The notes beneath the pieces were generated by a model. That model searched no databases and had not been told where the DNA came from. It saw only the letters and a program-made list of their open reading frames with translations. A stretch of 64,000 nucleotides of DNA from Janthinobacterium sp. PAMC25594 (GTDB taxonomy: Bacteria; Pseudomonadota; Gammaproteobacteria; Burkholderiales; Burkholderiaceae_D), in the NCBI RefSeq assembly GCF_019443505.1, contig NZ_CP080377.1:1612001-1676000 (forward strand), in the 5' to 3' direction. Below, piece after piece: positions 43,008 through 51,693 of the stretch (its first letter is position 1; each line of letters starts with the position of its first letter). Position numbers and translations under genes: made by a program.

Positions 43008-43693
43008 TTTTTTTCGCCAGCAATCAAGCGGTAGGCCAGCGCGCCCAGCAAGGCGCCGATGATGGGTGCCAGCCAGAACAGCCACAACTGGCTGGTGGCC
43101 CAGTCGCCCACGTACAAGGCCACGCCCGTGCTGCGGGCCGGGTTGACGGAGGTATTCGTCACGGGAATGCTGATCAGGTGGATCAGGGTCAGCGCCAGGC
43201 CGATCGGCAGCGGGGCGAAGCCGGCCGGGGCGCGCTTGTCGGTGGCGCCCAGGATGACGATCAGGAAGAACATCGTCAGCACGATTTCAATCACCAGCGC
43301 CGACAACATCGAATAGCCGCCCGGCGAATGGGCGCCATAGCCGTTCGAGGCAAAGCCCTTGCTGACATCGAAACCGGCCTGCCCGCTGGCGATCACGTAC
43401 AGCACGCCGCCGGCCACGATGGCGCCCAGCACTTGCGCGATGATGTACGGCAACAGTTTATTGGCGGGAAAACGGCCACCGGCCCACAGGCCGATCGAGA
43501 CGGCAGGATTCAAATGACAACCCGAGATGTGACCGATGGCGTAAGCCATGGTCAGCACCGTCAGGCCAAACGCCAGCGCCACACCGGCAAAGCCGATGCC
43601 AAGGCCGGGAAAGGCAGCCGCCAGCACGGCGCTGCCGCAACCGCCCAGCACCAGCCAGAACGTGCCGAGGAACTCGGCTCCATATTGTTTCAT
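43004..43693 (-). CDS. aqpZ: Aquaporin Z
   Basis: A 229-residue water channel of the inner membrane with six helices and two half-helices. Both NPA motifs are present (HLNPAVS near 63-65 and SVNPARS near 185-187), and the arginine after the second NPA is the selectivity-filter residue. The N-terminus [23 protein letters not shown] (read in two parts) is typical of AqpZ. ATG 43693 with AAAGGAA upstream is the start; the frame continues upstream without a ribosome-binding site. It converges with the AraC gene through the palindrome array. Confidence 0.95.
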   Translation of the reverse strand: MKQYGAEFLGTFWLVLGGCGSAVLAAAFPGLGIGFAGVALAFGLTVLTMAYAIGHISGCHLNPAVSIGLWAGGRFPANKLLPYIIAQVLGAIVAGGVLYVIASGQAGFDVSKGFASNGYGAHSPGGYSMLSALVIEIVLTMFFLIVILGATDKRAPAGFAPLPIGLALTLIHLISIPVTNTSVNPARSTGVALYVGDWATSQLWLFWLAPIIGALLGALAYRLIAGEKK

Positions 43694-43829
43694 GATGTAT
43701 TCCTTTAAAGTGACGAGAAAACGTGCCAGGGACGACGAATCGGACCGCTCACCACCTTTGCCCGCGCCCAAGGGGCGACGACAAAGCACAGCACTACCAA
43801 CTCAGCGCAGCGCACGCTGCAGAGCGCAG

Positions 43830-43850
43830 ATAATGACATGATGTCATTAT
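43830..43850. promoter_or_regulatory. Perfect 21-bp palindrome upstream of aqpZ
   Basis: ATAATGACAT and its complement flank a central G, about 140 bases before the aqpZ start in an unusually AT-rich intergenic stretch. It has the form of a dimeric-repressor operator. The binding protein is unknown. Confidence 0.5.
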
Positions 43851-43917
43851 CAATGCAACATTATTTTGTGCAATAATGCTAATGGTTATCTTGTCACTTA
43901 AAGGTTTTTTGATAATT

Positions 43918-44328
43918 TTATGGCGCGGGGCGGCGCATGTATTTTTGCGGCGCCTCCAGCGGCGCAAAACCAAAGCCCGCATACAGGCCATGCGCGTCGT
44001 CGGTGCCCAGCATCCAGGCGACATCGCGCAAGCGTACATCGCCGAGCACGGCGGCCACCATCTGCTTGCCATACCCGCGCCCCTGATATGGCGGCAGCAC
44101 AAAGACATCGCGCAGGTAGGCAAAATCCGTGTAATCGGTGATGACCCTGGCGAAGGCCACTTGCTGCCCATCGACGTAGCCGCCGAAACTCAGCGCGTTG
44201 GCTATGCCCTTGCGCACCGTCTCGATCGCCACGCCACGCTTCCAGTACGACTGCTCGCTCAGGTAGCGGTGGATCATGAGCACGTCCAGTTCGCCGCGTT
44301 CGCTGGAGATGCGTAGTGGCGCGTGCAT
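43918..44328 (-). CDS. GNAT-family N-acetyltransferase
   Basis: A 136-residue acetyltransferase. The acetyl-CoA-binding motif A is LRDVFVLPPYQGRGYGKQMV (V-x-x-x-x-Q-G-x-G-x-G/A pattern, near 72-91). The short C-terminal LYAGFGFAPLEAPQKYM is the motif B region. It probably acetylates a small amine; residues 20-30 (IHRYLSEQSYWKRG) resemble the group often annotated as GNAT without known substrate. Its ATG overlaps the stop of the lysozyme-inhibitor-like gene (ATGA), so the two are translated together. Confidence 0.88.
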   Translation of the reverse strand: MHAPLRISSERGELDVLMIHRYLSEQSYWKRGVAIETVRKGIANALSFGGYVDGQQVAFARVITDYTDFAYLRDVFVLPPYQGRGYGKQMVAAVLGDVRLRDVAWMLGTDDAHGLYAGFGFAPLEAPQKYMRRPAP

Positions 44329-44786
44329 CAGTTCTTGTACAGCAAGTCGGCTTCGGCAATGCTGGGCTCACCGAAGTACACGGTGCGCAAACCGCCCTTG
44401 TCGTCGCTGCCCATGTACACGCCCGTCATGCTGCGCGCGACCGGGTCGTACAGGATGGTGTAGTGGTGGCCGCAATTGTGCGGTTCGCAGACGCTGCTCA
44501 GCAGGCGCGCCTTGCCGTCGATCTCGACGGGCTTGAGCGGACTGGCCACGCCATCTGGCACCCAGCGCTGGCGCTTCAGGCCGGCTTTTTTCAAGCCCAC
44601 ATTGAAGGCCGTGCGAAAGGCGTAGTCCGCCTTGTAGACGTCGGGGAAATACGGGCAGGTATGGCCGCCGTCGCAGCTTTGCGCTTGCTCAATGAGCGAC
44701 AGCCTGGGCGTACGCGCTTGCGCCGGCATGGCGGCCAGCGCCACGGCGGCGGCCAGGAACAGGGGGGACAACAAACGTGCGGACAT
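44328..44786 (-). CDS. Secreted Ivy-like lysozyme inhibitor
   Basis: A 152-residue protein with a signal peptide (about 1-24, ending MPAQA). The loop CEPHNCG near residue 110 matches the CKPHDC signature by which Ivy proteins block the lysozyme active site, and the C-terminal part (GVYMGSDDKGGLRTVYFGEP) fits the family fold. It probably protects periplasmic peptidoglycan from c-type lysozyme. ATG 44786 begins the signal peptide cleanly; the frame extends upstream but without a sensible start. It overlaps the acetyltransferase gene by the sequence ATGA. Confidence 0.78.
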   Translation of the reverse strand: MSARLLSPLFLAAAVALAAMPAQARTPRLSLIEQAQSCDGGHTCPYFPDVYKADYAFRTAFNVGLKKAGLKRQRWVPDGVASPLKPVEIDGKARLLSSVCEPHNCGHHYTILYDPVARSMTGVYMGSDDKGGLRTVYFGEPSIAEADLLYKN

Positions 44787-44852
44787 GACTTCTCCTGAAA
44801 GCATAGTGTAATGGGGGGCAGCATAGCAGAATGCCATGCTTGCACACCCGCA

Positions 44853-45263
44853 TCAGGGAGAGCAGCGGATGCCGACCACGCCGTTGACCTTGCCTTCCGG
44901 CCAACCCGTCTCGCGCCAGCGGTACACGCCGGGCGCGACGATGATCAACTGCCATTCCACCAGCTTGCCAGCGGCATTGAGGCGGGTTTCATTGTCATAG
45001 CGCAAAGTCAGGCTGCGCTCCGTTTCCGCCACCACGGTCGCGGCAAAGCGGTTGGTTTCACCGAGCTTGCTTTTCCAGGTGCGGTCGTTGAAGATCGCCA
45101 GCCGCTGATGATCGTCAGACAGCTGCATGCGCGTAAAGTGCCGCGCTTCTTCGCAAACACTGCTCGTATTCACGCTGTCGGACCAACTGCCAGACAGTTG
45201 CGCGGCATCAAAAGGAGTCGGGGTGGCGGCCATGGCCGCGCTCAGCAGCAAGATTGCAAGCAT
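44853..45263 (-). CDS. Small secreted uncharacterised protein
   Basis: A 136-residue protein with a signal peptide (MLAILLLSAAMAATPT, cleavage near residue 14). The mature part is probably a small beta-barrel or sandwich: LSGSWSD near the start and ERSLTLRYDNETRL, VEWQLIIVAPGVYRWRE later. The opening LSGSWSDS resembles lipocalin-like or META-type small periplasmic domains, but this is only a shape resemblance. Two cysteines (near 34 and 134) could form a disulfide. Start ATG 45263. Function unknown. Confidence 0.65.
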   Translation of the reverse strand: MLAILLLSAAMAATPTPFDAAQLSGSWSDSVNTSSVCEEARHFTRMQLSDDHQRLAIFNDRTWKSKLGETNRFAATVVAETERSLTLRYDNETRLNAAGKLVEWQLIIVAPGVYRWRETGWPEGKVNGVVGIRCSP

Positions 45264-45297
45264 AGTTATCGAAAGAAAGCGAAAAGTATCATCATGG

Positions 45298-46470
45298 TCA
45301 ACGCAGCGCCTGCGTGATGCTGGACGGCAATGCCGGTGTACGCCGGTGCAACGTCGCCTGCTCATAGGCATAGGCCATCGCAATGAGCGGCATGTCGCCA
45401 TGGGCAGGTCCGATGAAGGACAAACCGACGGGCAAGCCCGCAACCACGCCGGCAGGCACCGTAATGTGCGGCAAGTCGGACTGCGGCGATACGCCATGGC
45501 AGGTCGGACCCACCAGCGCATCGAGCTCATGCGAGCACAGCAACGCTGCGATGCCGTCTGGTCCGGGCGCAGGCGGCGTCTCGATCAGTTCCGCGCCCTG
45601 TTCGCGCAGCACCAGCAGTGCCTGCTCGATCACGGCATCGGTCCCGGCACACTGGCCGAACAGGTGGCGCGCCACGCCGATGCGGCGCCCATGCAAGCCG
45701 GCGGCGTCGAGCACCATGCCATCGGCCAGGCGCTCGCCCGTCAGGGCAGCGAGCAGCCAGGCCGCTTCCCGCACGCTGGGCGCCATCGGTCCCGCCGTGG
45801 CTGGCTCGCCGCCCTGCCCGGCGGCTGCCCTGCCCGTGGGTTTGATGGCGACCAGGCCGCAATTTGAAGCAGGCGCGACGATGGAGCCGTCCGCCGCGCT
45901 GTCCACGGCCAGGATGGTCAGACCGGCCCAGCTGGCACTGGCATGCGGCACGCTGACGGCGGCCCACTGGCGCAAATTGCTTTTGCCGATGATGACGGCG
46001 CCGGCCGCGCGCAAACGCGCCGCGACAAAAGAATCGCAACTGGCCTGCGTGGCCAGCTGCGCCTGCGTGCGCGTCTTCATGCGGTCGCCGGTGGCGATAT
46101 TGTCGCGCAAGACGACAGGGATGCCATGCAAGGGGCCGCGCACCTTGTGCCCCTGCCGCTCGCGGTCCATTTCCAGGGCAATTTTCAGCGCATCGGGATT
46201 GATTTCAATGCCGGCATAGGCACGCGCGCCGATGCTGCACAGGGAGCGGATACGCGCCAGGTACTGCGACGTCAGCGCATGCGAACTGAGCTTGCCTGCC
46301 CGCATCATCTGCTGTTGCGGCAAGACACCCGCATCGAGCAGGTGGGCCATGGGGCTGGCGGGCGCCGTGGCACGGGCCAATACGGGGCGCGACACGCGCG
46401 CCGGCACGGCCGCCACGACAGGCGTCGCGCCCCGATATGCGCCGTCGCGCACCATATGACTACGCTGCAT
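45298..46470 (-). CDS. Amidase-signature-family protein, probably degenerate
   Basis: A 390-residue protein related to amidase-signature hydrolases. The family segment GIPVVLRDNIATGD has arginine where the catalytic lysine (LKDN) is expected. DGSIVAPASNCGLVAIKPTGR carries the nucleophile serine position, but the usual GSSSGSA segment with the cis-serine is missing between about residues 180 and 190. The protein is about 100 residues shorter than functional members. It is therefore probably inactive or has a changed function, despite an intact frame and a good GGAG ribosome-binding site. No signal peptide is present. Confidence 0.75.
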   Translation of the reverse strand: MQRSHMVRDGAYRGATPVVAAVPARVSRPVLARATAPASPMAHLLDAGVLPQQQMMRAGKLSSHALTSQYLARIRSLCSIGARAYAGIEINPDALKIALEMDRERQGHKVRGPLHGIPVVLRDNIATGDRMKTRTQAQLATQASCDSFVAARLRAAGAVIIGKSNLRQWAAVSVPHASASWAGLTILAVDSAADGSIVAPASNCGLVAIKPTGRAAAGQGGEPATAGPMAPSVREAAWLLAALTGERLADGMVLDAAGLHGRRIGVARHLFGQCAGTDAVIEQALLVLREQGAELIETPPAPGPDGIAALLCSHELDALVGPTCHGVSPQSDLPHITVPAGVVAGLPVGLSFIGPAHGDMPLIAMAYAYEQATLHRRTPALPSSITQALR

Positions 46471-46573
46471 GCTATCTCCAGGAAACTTCAGTGCTTCTAA
46501 CGCAATAATGTGCTATCCATAGCATAGCAGTCCTTGCAACTCAATTGTTGTCAAAGGGAATTATTTTTTAAGC

Positions 46574-46601
46574 AAAAAAAACGCCGCCCGAAGGCAGCGT
46601 T
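46574..46601 (-). terminator. Intrinsic terminator of efp
   Basis: On the minus strand AACGCTGCC and GGCGGCGTT close a TTCG tetraloop (one G-T wobble), followed by a run of T. Confidence 0.9.
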
Positions 46602-46627
46602 TCTTGATGGTCAAGCACTGGGGCAAA

Positions 46628-47203
46628 TCAGTTGCGCACGACACGCTTGTATTCGTTGGTACGGGTGTCGATTTCGATGACATCGTCCTGTGCCACGAAC
46701 AGCGGCACTTGCACGATGTGGCGGTGCGCTTCGATGGCGTTTTCGATCTTGGCTTCTTTCAGGACGTTGCCCGAAGTGTTGCCCTTGACCGCAGGCTCCG
46801 AGTACACCACTTGACGGGCGATGGTCGTAGGCAGTTCAACGGAGATAGCCTTGCCGTCGTAGAAAATGGCTTCGCATTCCATGCCATCCTTCAGGTAATG
46901 CAGTGCATCGCCCAGGTTTTCTTCTTCGATTTCATACTGGTTGTACTCGGTGTCCATGAAGACGAACAGCGGGTCGGCGAAGTACGAATACGTCACTGGC
47001 TTTTTATCCAGAACAACAACGTCAAACTTGTCGTCGCCGCGGAACACGTTTTCCATCGGGGTGTTCGTCAGAAGATTTTTCATCTTCCATTTGTAGGTGA
47101 AGCCCGTGCGGCTCGAACCGTTGACATCAGAACGCAACACGATCATTGGCTTGCTGTCGACCATGATGATATTGCCAACACGAATTTCTTTTGCGGGTTT
47201 CAT
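46628..47203 (-). CDS. efp: Elongation factor P
   Basis: A 191-residue translation factor that relieves ribosome stalling at proline runs. The three beta-barrel domains of EF-P are recognisable, from [14 protein letters not shown] to the C-terminal [19 protein letters not shown]. The modified loop carries Arg32 (NGSSRTGF) instead of the lysine of E. coli EF-P, so it should be rhamnosylated by EarP, whose gene lies just upstream on the same strand. ATG 47203; an intrinsic terminator follows. No EpmA/EpmB genes are seen nearby, consistent with the arginine type. Confidence 0.96.
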   Translation of the reverse strand: MKPAKEIRVGNIIMVDSKPMIVLRSDVNGSSRTGFTYKWKMKNLLTNTPMENVFRGDDKFDVVVLDKKPVTYSYFADPLFVFMDTEYNQYEIEEENLGDALHYLKDGMECEAIFYDGKAISVELPTTIARQVVYSEPAVKGNTSGNVLKEAKIENAIEAHRHIVQVPLFVAQDDVIEIDTRTNEYKRVVRN

Positions 47204-47338
47204 AGGAATGTACGTAAAAAGTGGGTTGCATGAAGACCATCTGCCGCCTGTGCGCCATCAGCGCCGCAAGCTTGCGTTTGATCGGTTAAAAATACGTTAG
47301 AAATAACCGGGCATTTTACCTTAATTTTTGGCAAGCGC

Positions 47339-48508
47339 CTATCTCGTCGCGCCGGCGAACGCCAGCAAGTTACTTGCCAGATCGCCATTGGACTGCATCT
47401 GCCGCTGCCAGGCCCGCGCGCGTGCCCTGATGCGCGGCAGGTCGGCCTGCAAGGCGGGCCACAGCAACGTCCACGGCAAGGCGTCCGCGCTGGCGCCATT
47501 CCAGGCCAGCGCCGCCTGCGCCAGGCTGTCGATGGCACCGTCCGCATCGGCCGCATAGCGCTGCAGGAAGGCGCGCAATTTCACGTGATGCAAGTTTTCA
47601 TCCTGCAAATAGATATGCCAGAGAAACGGCTGGCCGGCCCATTGCGCGCGCACGAAGGAATCCTCGCCGCGCACGAGATTGACATCGCAGGCCCACAGCA
47701 AGCGGTCGTAATCGTCTTGCGGCACGAAAGGCAGCACGCGCACGGTGAGCGCGCCACGCGTGCGCGCAGCACCAGCCGTCGCCGCATCGTCGCCGATAAA
47801 TGCCTGAACGGCATCGAACGCGACGCCTTCCGGCACCAGGCATGTCACGGCTTCGCGCCCCGCCTGCCACACGCCAAACAACTGGGCGACGGGCGCGGAC
47901 GGATAGCAGAACAGCGATACTTTCAAAGCAGACATTTCCGCCGGACTCACGCCGAATTGCCCCAGGAATGCCGCCATGGCGCCGGCATCGGCCTGGAATG
48001 CCAGCCTTTTTTCATCGAGCGCCGCCTCGCGCAGCAAGCCGCCCGTTTTATTGGTAAAACCGGGGAAGAAGAAATGCTTGATCATGCCATGGCGTGGCGA
48101 GGTCAGCGCATGGCAGCCCTCGACCCACTCTTCCGCCGTCAAGCCTTCCAGGTTCAGCCACACCGGCTGCGGCGCGCACTGCGCCATGGCGCCGATGTAG
48201 CCGGGTGGAATGTCGCAGGCAAAAAACTCGATGACGATATCGGCGATATCGGCCGGCGCAAACACGCCATCCTGGCCGCGCCAATGACGGATCATGACGC
48301 CGGACACGTGCTGCACTTCGGCAGCCACATCGATTTCAGGACAGATGCGCTGGAAACTGGATAAATCATCGACCCACAGGGTGACGGCCACGCCGTGCTC
48401 GCCGCCCAGTTGCCGCGCCAGGCGCCAGCAAATGCCGATATCGCCGTAGTTGTCGACGACTTTGCAGAAGATGGCCAGGGATGGTGCGCGATCGGTAGGA
48501 AGTGGCAT
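47339..48508 (-). CDS. earP: EF-P arginine rhamnosyltransferase
   Basis: A 389-residue inverting glycosyltransferase that transfers rhamnose from dTDP-rhamnose to Arg32 of EF-P. The conserved N-terminal DNYGDIGICWRLARQL contains the catalytic aspartate region, and the C-terminal nucleotide-sugar site is visible as RGEDSFVRAQWAGQPFLWHIY (read in two pieces). Two Rossmann-like halves fit a GT-B fold. ATG 48508 is chosen over an in-frame TTG two codons earlier. efp follows after 135 bases, the usual partner arrangement. Confidence 0.94.
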   Translation of the reverse strand: MPLPTDRAPSLAIFCKVVDNYGDIGICWRLARQLGGEHGVAVTLWVDDLSSFQRICPEIDVAAEVQHVSGVMIRHWRGQDGVFAPADIADIVIEFFACDIPPGYIGAMAQCAPQPVWLNLEGLTAEEWVEGCHALTSPRHGMIKHFFFPGFTNKTGGLLREAALDEKRLAFQADAGAMAAFLGQFGVSPAEMSALKVSLFCYPSAPVAQLFGVWQAGREAVTCLVPEGVAFDAVQAFIGDDAATAGAARTRGALTVRVLPFVPQDDYDRLLWACDVNLVRGEDSFVRAQWAGQPFLWHIYLQDENLHHVKLRAFLQRYAADADGAIDSLAQAALAWNGASADALPWTLLWPALQADLPRIRARARAWQRQMQSNGDLASNLLAFAGATR

Positions 48509-48550
48509 AGTCAACGGGAAGAGAAAAACGTGGGCACGACGCCCAATAAC

Positions 48551-48580
48551 AAAAAAGCCGCGCTGTTACCAGGCGGCTTT
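48551..48580 (-). terminator. Terminator at the end of the tRNA array
   Basis: AAGCCGC pairs with GCGGCTT around an 11-base loop, then TTTTTT on the minus strand, just past the last tRNA-Glu. Confidence 0.85.
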
Positions 48581-48603
48581 GTTGTTGGCTGATTCAGCCG
48601 GTC

Positions 48604-48679
48604 TGGCGTCCCCAAGGGGATTCGAACCCCTGTACTCACCGTGAAAGGGTGATGTCCTAGGCCTCTAGACGATGGGGAC
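48604..48679 (-). tRNA. tRNA-Glu (TTC), copy 1
   Basis: 76 bases with encoded CCA; anticodon TTC in the loop of CCCTTTCACGG. Identical to the other four tRNA-Glu genes in this array. Confidence 0.95.
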
Positions 48680-48749
48680 AGAAAATCTGTCCAGGATGCG
48701 CTGCTTTGCATCCCGACCTGTTACTTTACCTGCTTACTGCTTGCGAATC

Positions 48750-48825
48750 TGGCGTCCCCAAGGGGATTCGAACCCCTGTACTCACCGTGAAAGGGTGATG
48801 TCCTAGGCCTCTAGACGATGGGGAC
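48750..48825 (-). tRNA. tRNA-Glu (TTC), copy 2
   Basis: Same 76-base sequence. The flanks (GAATCTGGCG before, GGGGACAGAAA after) resemble copy 1, suggesting a recent tandem duplication of about 146 bases. Confidence 0.95.
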
Positions 48826-48888
48826 AGAAATCTGTCCTGAATGCATTAACTCCGCATCCTGACCCGGTACTGCAGCGATCGCAGAAAC

Positions 48889-48911
48889 AAAAAAAGCCTG
48901 ACTTGTCAGGC
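48889..48911 (-). terminator. Terminator-like hairpin between tRNA-Glu copies 3 and 2
   Basis: On the minus strand GCCTGACAAGTCAGGC folds perfectly and is followed by seven T. If active it would cut the array and leave copies 1 and 2 poorly transcribed. Confidence 0.75.
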
Positions 48912-48946
48912 CCGTTCAGCACTGCACTCACTTTACAACTCAATCC

Positions 48947-49022
48947 TGGCGTCCCCAAGGGGATTCGAACCCCTGTACTCACCGTGAAAGGGTGATGTCC
49001 TAGGCCTCTAGACGATGGGGAC
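48947..49022 (-). tRNA. tRNA-Glu (TTC), copy 3
   Basis: Same 76-base sequence, 400 bases downstream of tRNA-Ala copy 1. Confidence 0.95.
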
Positions 49023-49228
49023 CTGTGCTGGCTCTACTCTCAGCGGACTCTTCGTTGAAGGCTTTGCTTAGCCCCTCAAAAAAGCGTGCGCGAAGTTTAA
49101 CACGAAGCGATTCACGAAATCAACTACCGGGGGTTTTATTTTCCATCTTATTTGCAGAGATCTCCCTATGGGACAGAAGATACTCATACGATATGGAAAT
49201 ACTGTGTCATTGCAATTTCAGCAGGCGC

Positions 49229-49249
49229 AAAAAAAGCCGCATAAGCGAC
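49229..49249 (-). terminator. Terminator-like hairpin in the tRNA array
   Basis: GTCGC-TTAT-GCGGC then seven T on the minus strand. Related in sequence to the hairpins at 49371 and 49752. Confidence 0.6.
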
Positions 49250-49287
49250 CTGACATGACTATGGATGTTGATTCAGGGCGACGGTGT

Positions 49288-49332
49288 TGTCGGATTACGC
49301 TGCGCCTCGGCGGCCCCGCTAATCCGACCTAC
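49288..49332. repeat. GTCGGATTA palindrome inside the tRNA array
   Basis: TGTCGGATTACGC and GCTAATCCGACCTAC flank a GC-rich centre; same family as the elements near 42.9 and 55.7 kb. Confidence 0.85.
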
Positions 49333-49370
49333 GCCATATTCCCCGAGGGGGATGGCGAGAAGTGTCTCGG

Positions 49371-49397
49371 AAATAAAAAAAGCCGCTCGAGGCGACT
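49371..49397 (-). terminator. Terminator-like hairpin after tRNA-Ala copy 1
   Basis: AGTCGC-CTCGA-GCGGCT (one wobble) then TTTTTTATTT on the minus strand. Confidence 0.65.
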
Positions 49398-49424
49398 TTG
49401 ATTATCATGTGATTTCTGCGCTGT

Positions 49425-49500
<76 letters not shown>

Positions 49501-49550
49501 CGGGCGCAGAAACACTGCTACTTCTTCACTACCACAACACCAGACCGAAC

Positions 49551-49626
49551 TGGCGTCCCCAAGGGGATTCGAACCCCTGTACTCACCGTGAAAGGGTGAT
49601 GTCCTAGGCCTCTAGACGATGGGGAC
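49551..49626 (-). tRNA. tRNA-Glu (TTC), copy 4
   Basis: Same 76-base sequence, 37 bases downstream of tRNA-Ala copy 2 and upstream of tRNA-Ala copy 1. Confidence 0.95.
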
Positions 49627-49663
49627 CATGGAACTACAGTTTGCTACCTTACTTCTGCGCTGT

Positions 49664-49739
<76 letters not shown>

Positions 49740-49751
49740 CGGGCGCAGAAA

Positions 49752-49777
49752 TAATAAAAGCCGCACTTGGCGACTTT
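49752..49777 (-). terminator. Terminator-like hairpin after tRNA-Glu copy 5
   Basis: AAGTCGC-CAAGT-GCGGCTT then TTATTATTT on the minus strand. It separates the first Ala-Glu pair from the rest of the array. Confidence 0.65.
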
Positions 49778-49873
49778 GTTCCACTACTTGCTTTCCATTC
49801 AGAACCTGTTTTTTACGGGCCTGAACTTACAACAATCAGTACAAACAACTGCCACTACTATACCACAACTACC

Positions 49874-49949
49874 TGGCGTCCCCAAGGGGATTCGAACCCC
49901 TGTACTCACCGTGAAAGGGTGATGTCCTAGGCCTCTAGACGATGGGGAC
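49874..49949 (-). tRNA. tRNA-Glu (TTC), copy 5
   Basis: Same 76-base sequence, 67 bases downstream of tRNA-Ala copy 3. Confidence 0.95.
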
Positions 49950-50016
49950 CGCGGAACTTCCAAACAACATCTGCACCACTTCAACGACTAACAAAACCTG
50001 ACTGCGATTTTGCTGC

Positions 50017-50092
<76 letters not shown>

Positions 50093-50216
50093 GTTGGTGC
50101 AGAAACAAGAGTATAGCAAAGAAGTTTCACTCTGCAAATACCCTTTTTCGTCTATGAGCAACTTTTCATAGGGGCGGTTTCCGCACGCTGTTTTTACGCG
50201 TATTTCATCGCGGCGA

Positions 50217-51623
50217 TTACAGCCACTTTGCCAGGCGCGCCAGCACGGTGTCGCGGCCGAACATCACCACCACCTGGTCGATGGCCGGCGTCTGCAGCTG
50301 GCCCGTCAAAATCAGGCGCAAGGGCATGGCCAGCAGCGGCATCTTGATGGTGTTGGCAGCCAGCACTTCCTTGATCATGGCGGCAACGGCTTCCTTGCTC
50401 CACTCCACCGTGGCGATGCGCTCGGCAAACTGCGCCAGCACGGGCTTGATCGCATCCGTGATGTGCTGCGTCACCAGTTCAGCTTCCGGCTGCGGCTCGC
50501 GGAAGAACAGCATCGAGGCGGCAGCCAGTTCATTGACGGTGTTGGCGCGCTCTTTCATCATGCCCAGCACTTGCGCCAGGTCCGGCGCGCCTTCGAAGAC
50601 GGCGCCGGCGGCGACCATTTGCGGACGCGCCAGGTCGGCCAGGCGGGTATTGTCGGCCTGCTTGATGTACTGGTTATTAAGCCACTTGAGCTTTTCCAGG
50701 TCGAACTGCGCGGCCGACTTGGTCAGGTGATCGAGGTTGAACCATTCGCAGAACTGCTCCACCGAAAACACTTCATCGTCGCCATGGCTCCAGCCCAGGC
50801 GCGCCAGGTAGTTCAGCATCGATTCAGGCAGGAAGCCCTGCGCCGGGTAATCCATCACGCTGACGGCATCGCGGCGCTTCGACATCTTCTGACCGTCCGA
50901 ACCCAGAATCATCGGCAGGTGGCCATACAGCGGCAACGGTGCGCCGATGGCGCGCAGGATATTGATCTGGCGCGGCGTGTTATTGACGTGGTCATCGCCG
51001 CGCAGCACGTGGGTGATGCCCATGTCCCAGTCGTCGACGGCCACGCAGAAGTTATACGTCGGCGTGCCGTCAGGGCGGGCGATCACCAGGTCGTCGAGCT
51101 CGCGGTTCGAGATCGTGATCGTGCCCTTGACCACGTCGTCCCACGTCACGTCGCCATCGAGCGGATTCTTGAAGCGCACGACGGGCTTGCGATCCGCTGG
51201 TACGGCAGGCAGGGTCTTGCCCGGCTCCGGACGCCAGGTGCCGTCGTAGCGGGGCTTTTCGCCGGCCGCGCGCATGCGCTCGCGCATCGCTTCGACTTCG
51301 TCCGGCGACGAGTAGCAGTGATATGCCGTGCCTTCGGCCAGCATCTGCGCCACCACTTCGCGGTAGCGGTCCATGCGGGCCATCTGGTAGAACGGGCCTT
51401 CGTCGTGGTCCAGGCCCAGCCACTGCATGCCTTCGATGATGGCTTGCACGGCTTCCGGCGTCGAGCGCTCTACGTCCGTGTCTTCGATGCGCAGCACGAA
51501 GGTGCCGCCGAAGTGACGGGCATACGCCCAGCTGTATAAAGCGGTGCGGGCGCCGCCCAGGTGCAGATAGCCGGTCGGGCTGGGAGCGAAACGGGTACGG
51601 ACGGGAGTAGCGGTTGTGGTCAT
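50217..51623 (-). CDS. gltX: Glutamyl-tRNA synthetase
   Basis: A 468-residue class I synthetase that charges tRNA-Glu. The N-terminal [19 protein letters not shown] carries the HIGH-type signature as HLGG, and KMSKRRD is the KMSKS loop near residue 240. The C-terminal anticodon-binding domain is helical. The length is standard. It lies upstream of eight tRNA genes on the same strand, five of them its own substrate, with no obvious terminator in the 124-base gap. Enzyme and tRNA-Glu may therefore be co-expressed. ATG 51623 begins directly before the conserved core. Confidence 0.96.
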   Translation of the reverse strand: MTTTATPVRTRFAPSPTGYLHLGGARTALYSWAYARHFGGTFVLRIEDTDVERSTPEAVQAIIEGMQWLGLDHDEGPFYQMARMDRYREVVAQMLAEGTAYHCYSSPDEVEAMRERMRAAGEKPRYDGTWRPEPGKTLPAVPADRKPVVRFKNPLDGDVTWDDVVKGTITISNRELDDLVIARPDGTPTYNFCVAVDDWDMGITHVLRGDDHVNNTPRQINILRAIGAPLPLYGHLPMILGSDGQKMSKRRDAVSVMDYPAQGFLPESMLNYLARLGWSHGDDEVFSVEQFCEWFNLDHLTKSAAQFDLEKLKWLNNQYIKQADNTRLADLARPQMVAAGAVFEGAPDLAQVLGMMKERANTVNELAAASMLFFREPQPEAELVTQHITDAIKPVLAQFAERIATVEWSKEAVAAMIKEVLAANTIKMPLLAMPLRLILTGQLQTPAIDQVVVMFGRDTVLARLAKWL

Positions 51624-51693
51624 CGAAGTAATCAGGCCTGAATAAGTAAAACGCCATTTTACTCTGTTGACCGCCGCCGCTCCACAAGGGCCG

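Larger units (their letters stand above)
49023..49424. other. Gene-free gap inside the tRNA array
   Basis: No plausible gene. It holds two terminator-like hairpins (49229-49249 and 49371-49397, minus strand) and one GTCGGATTA palindrome (49288-49332). The gap looks like an interrupted repeat unit in which an Ala-Glu pair was separated by insertion of the palindrome. Confidence 0.6.
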
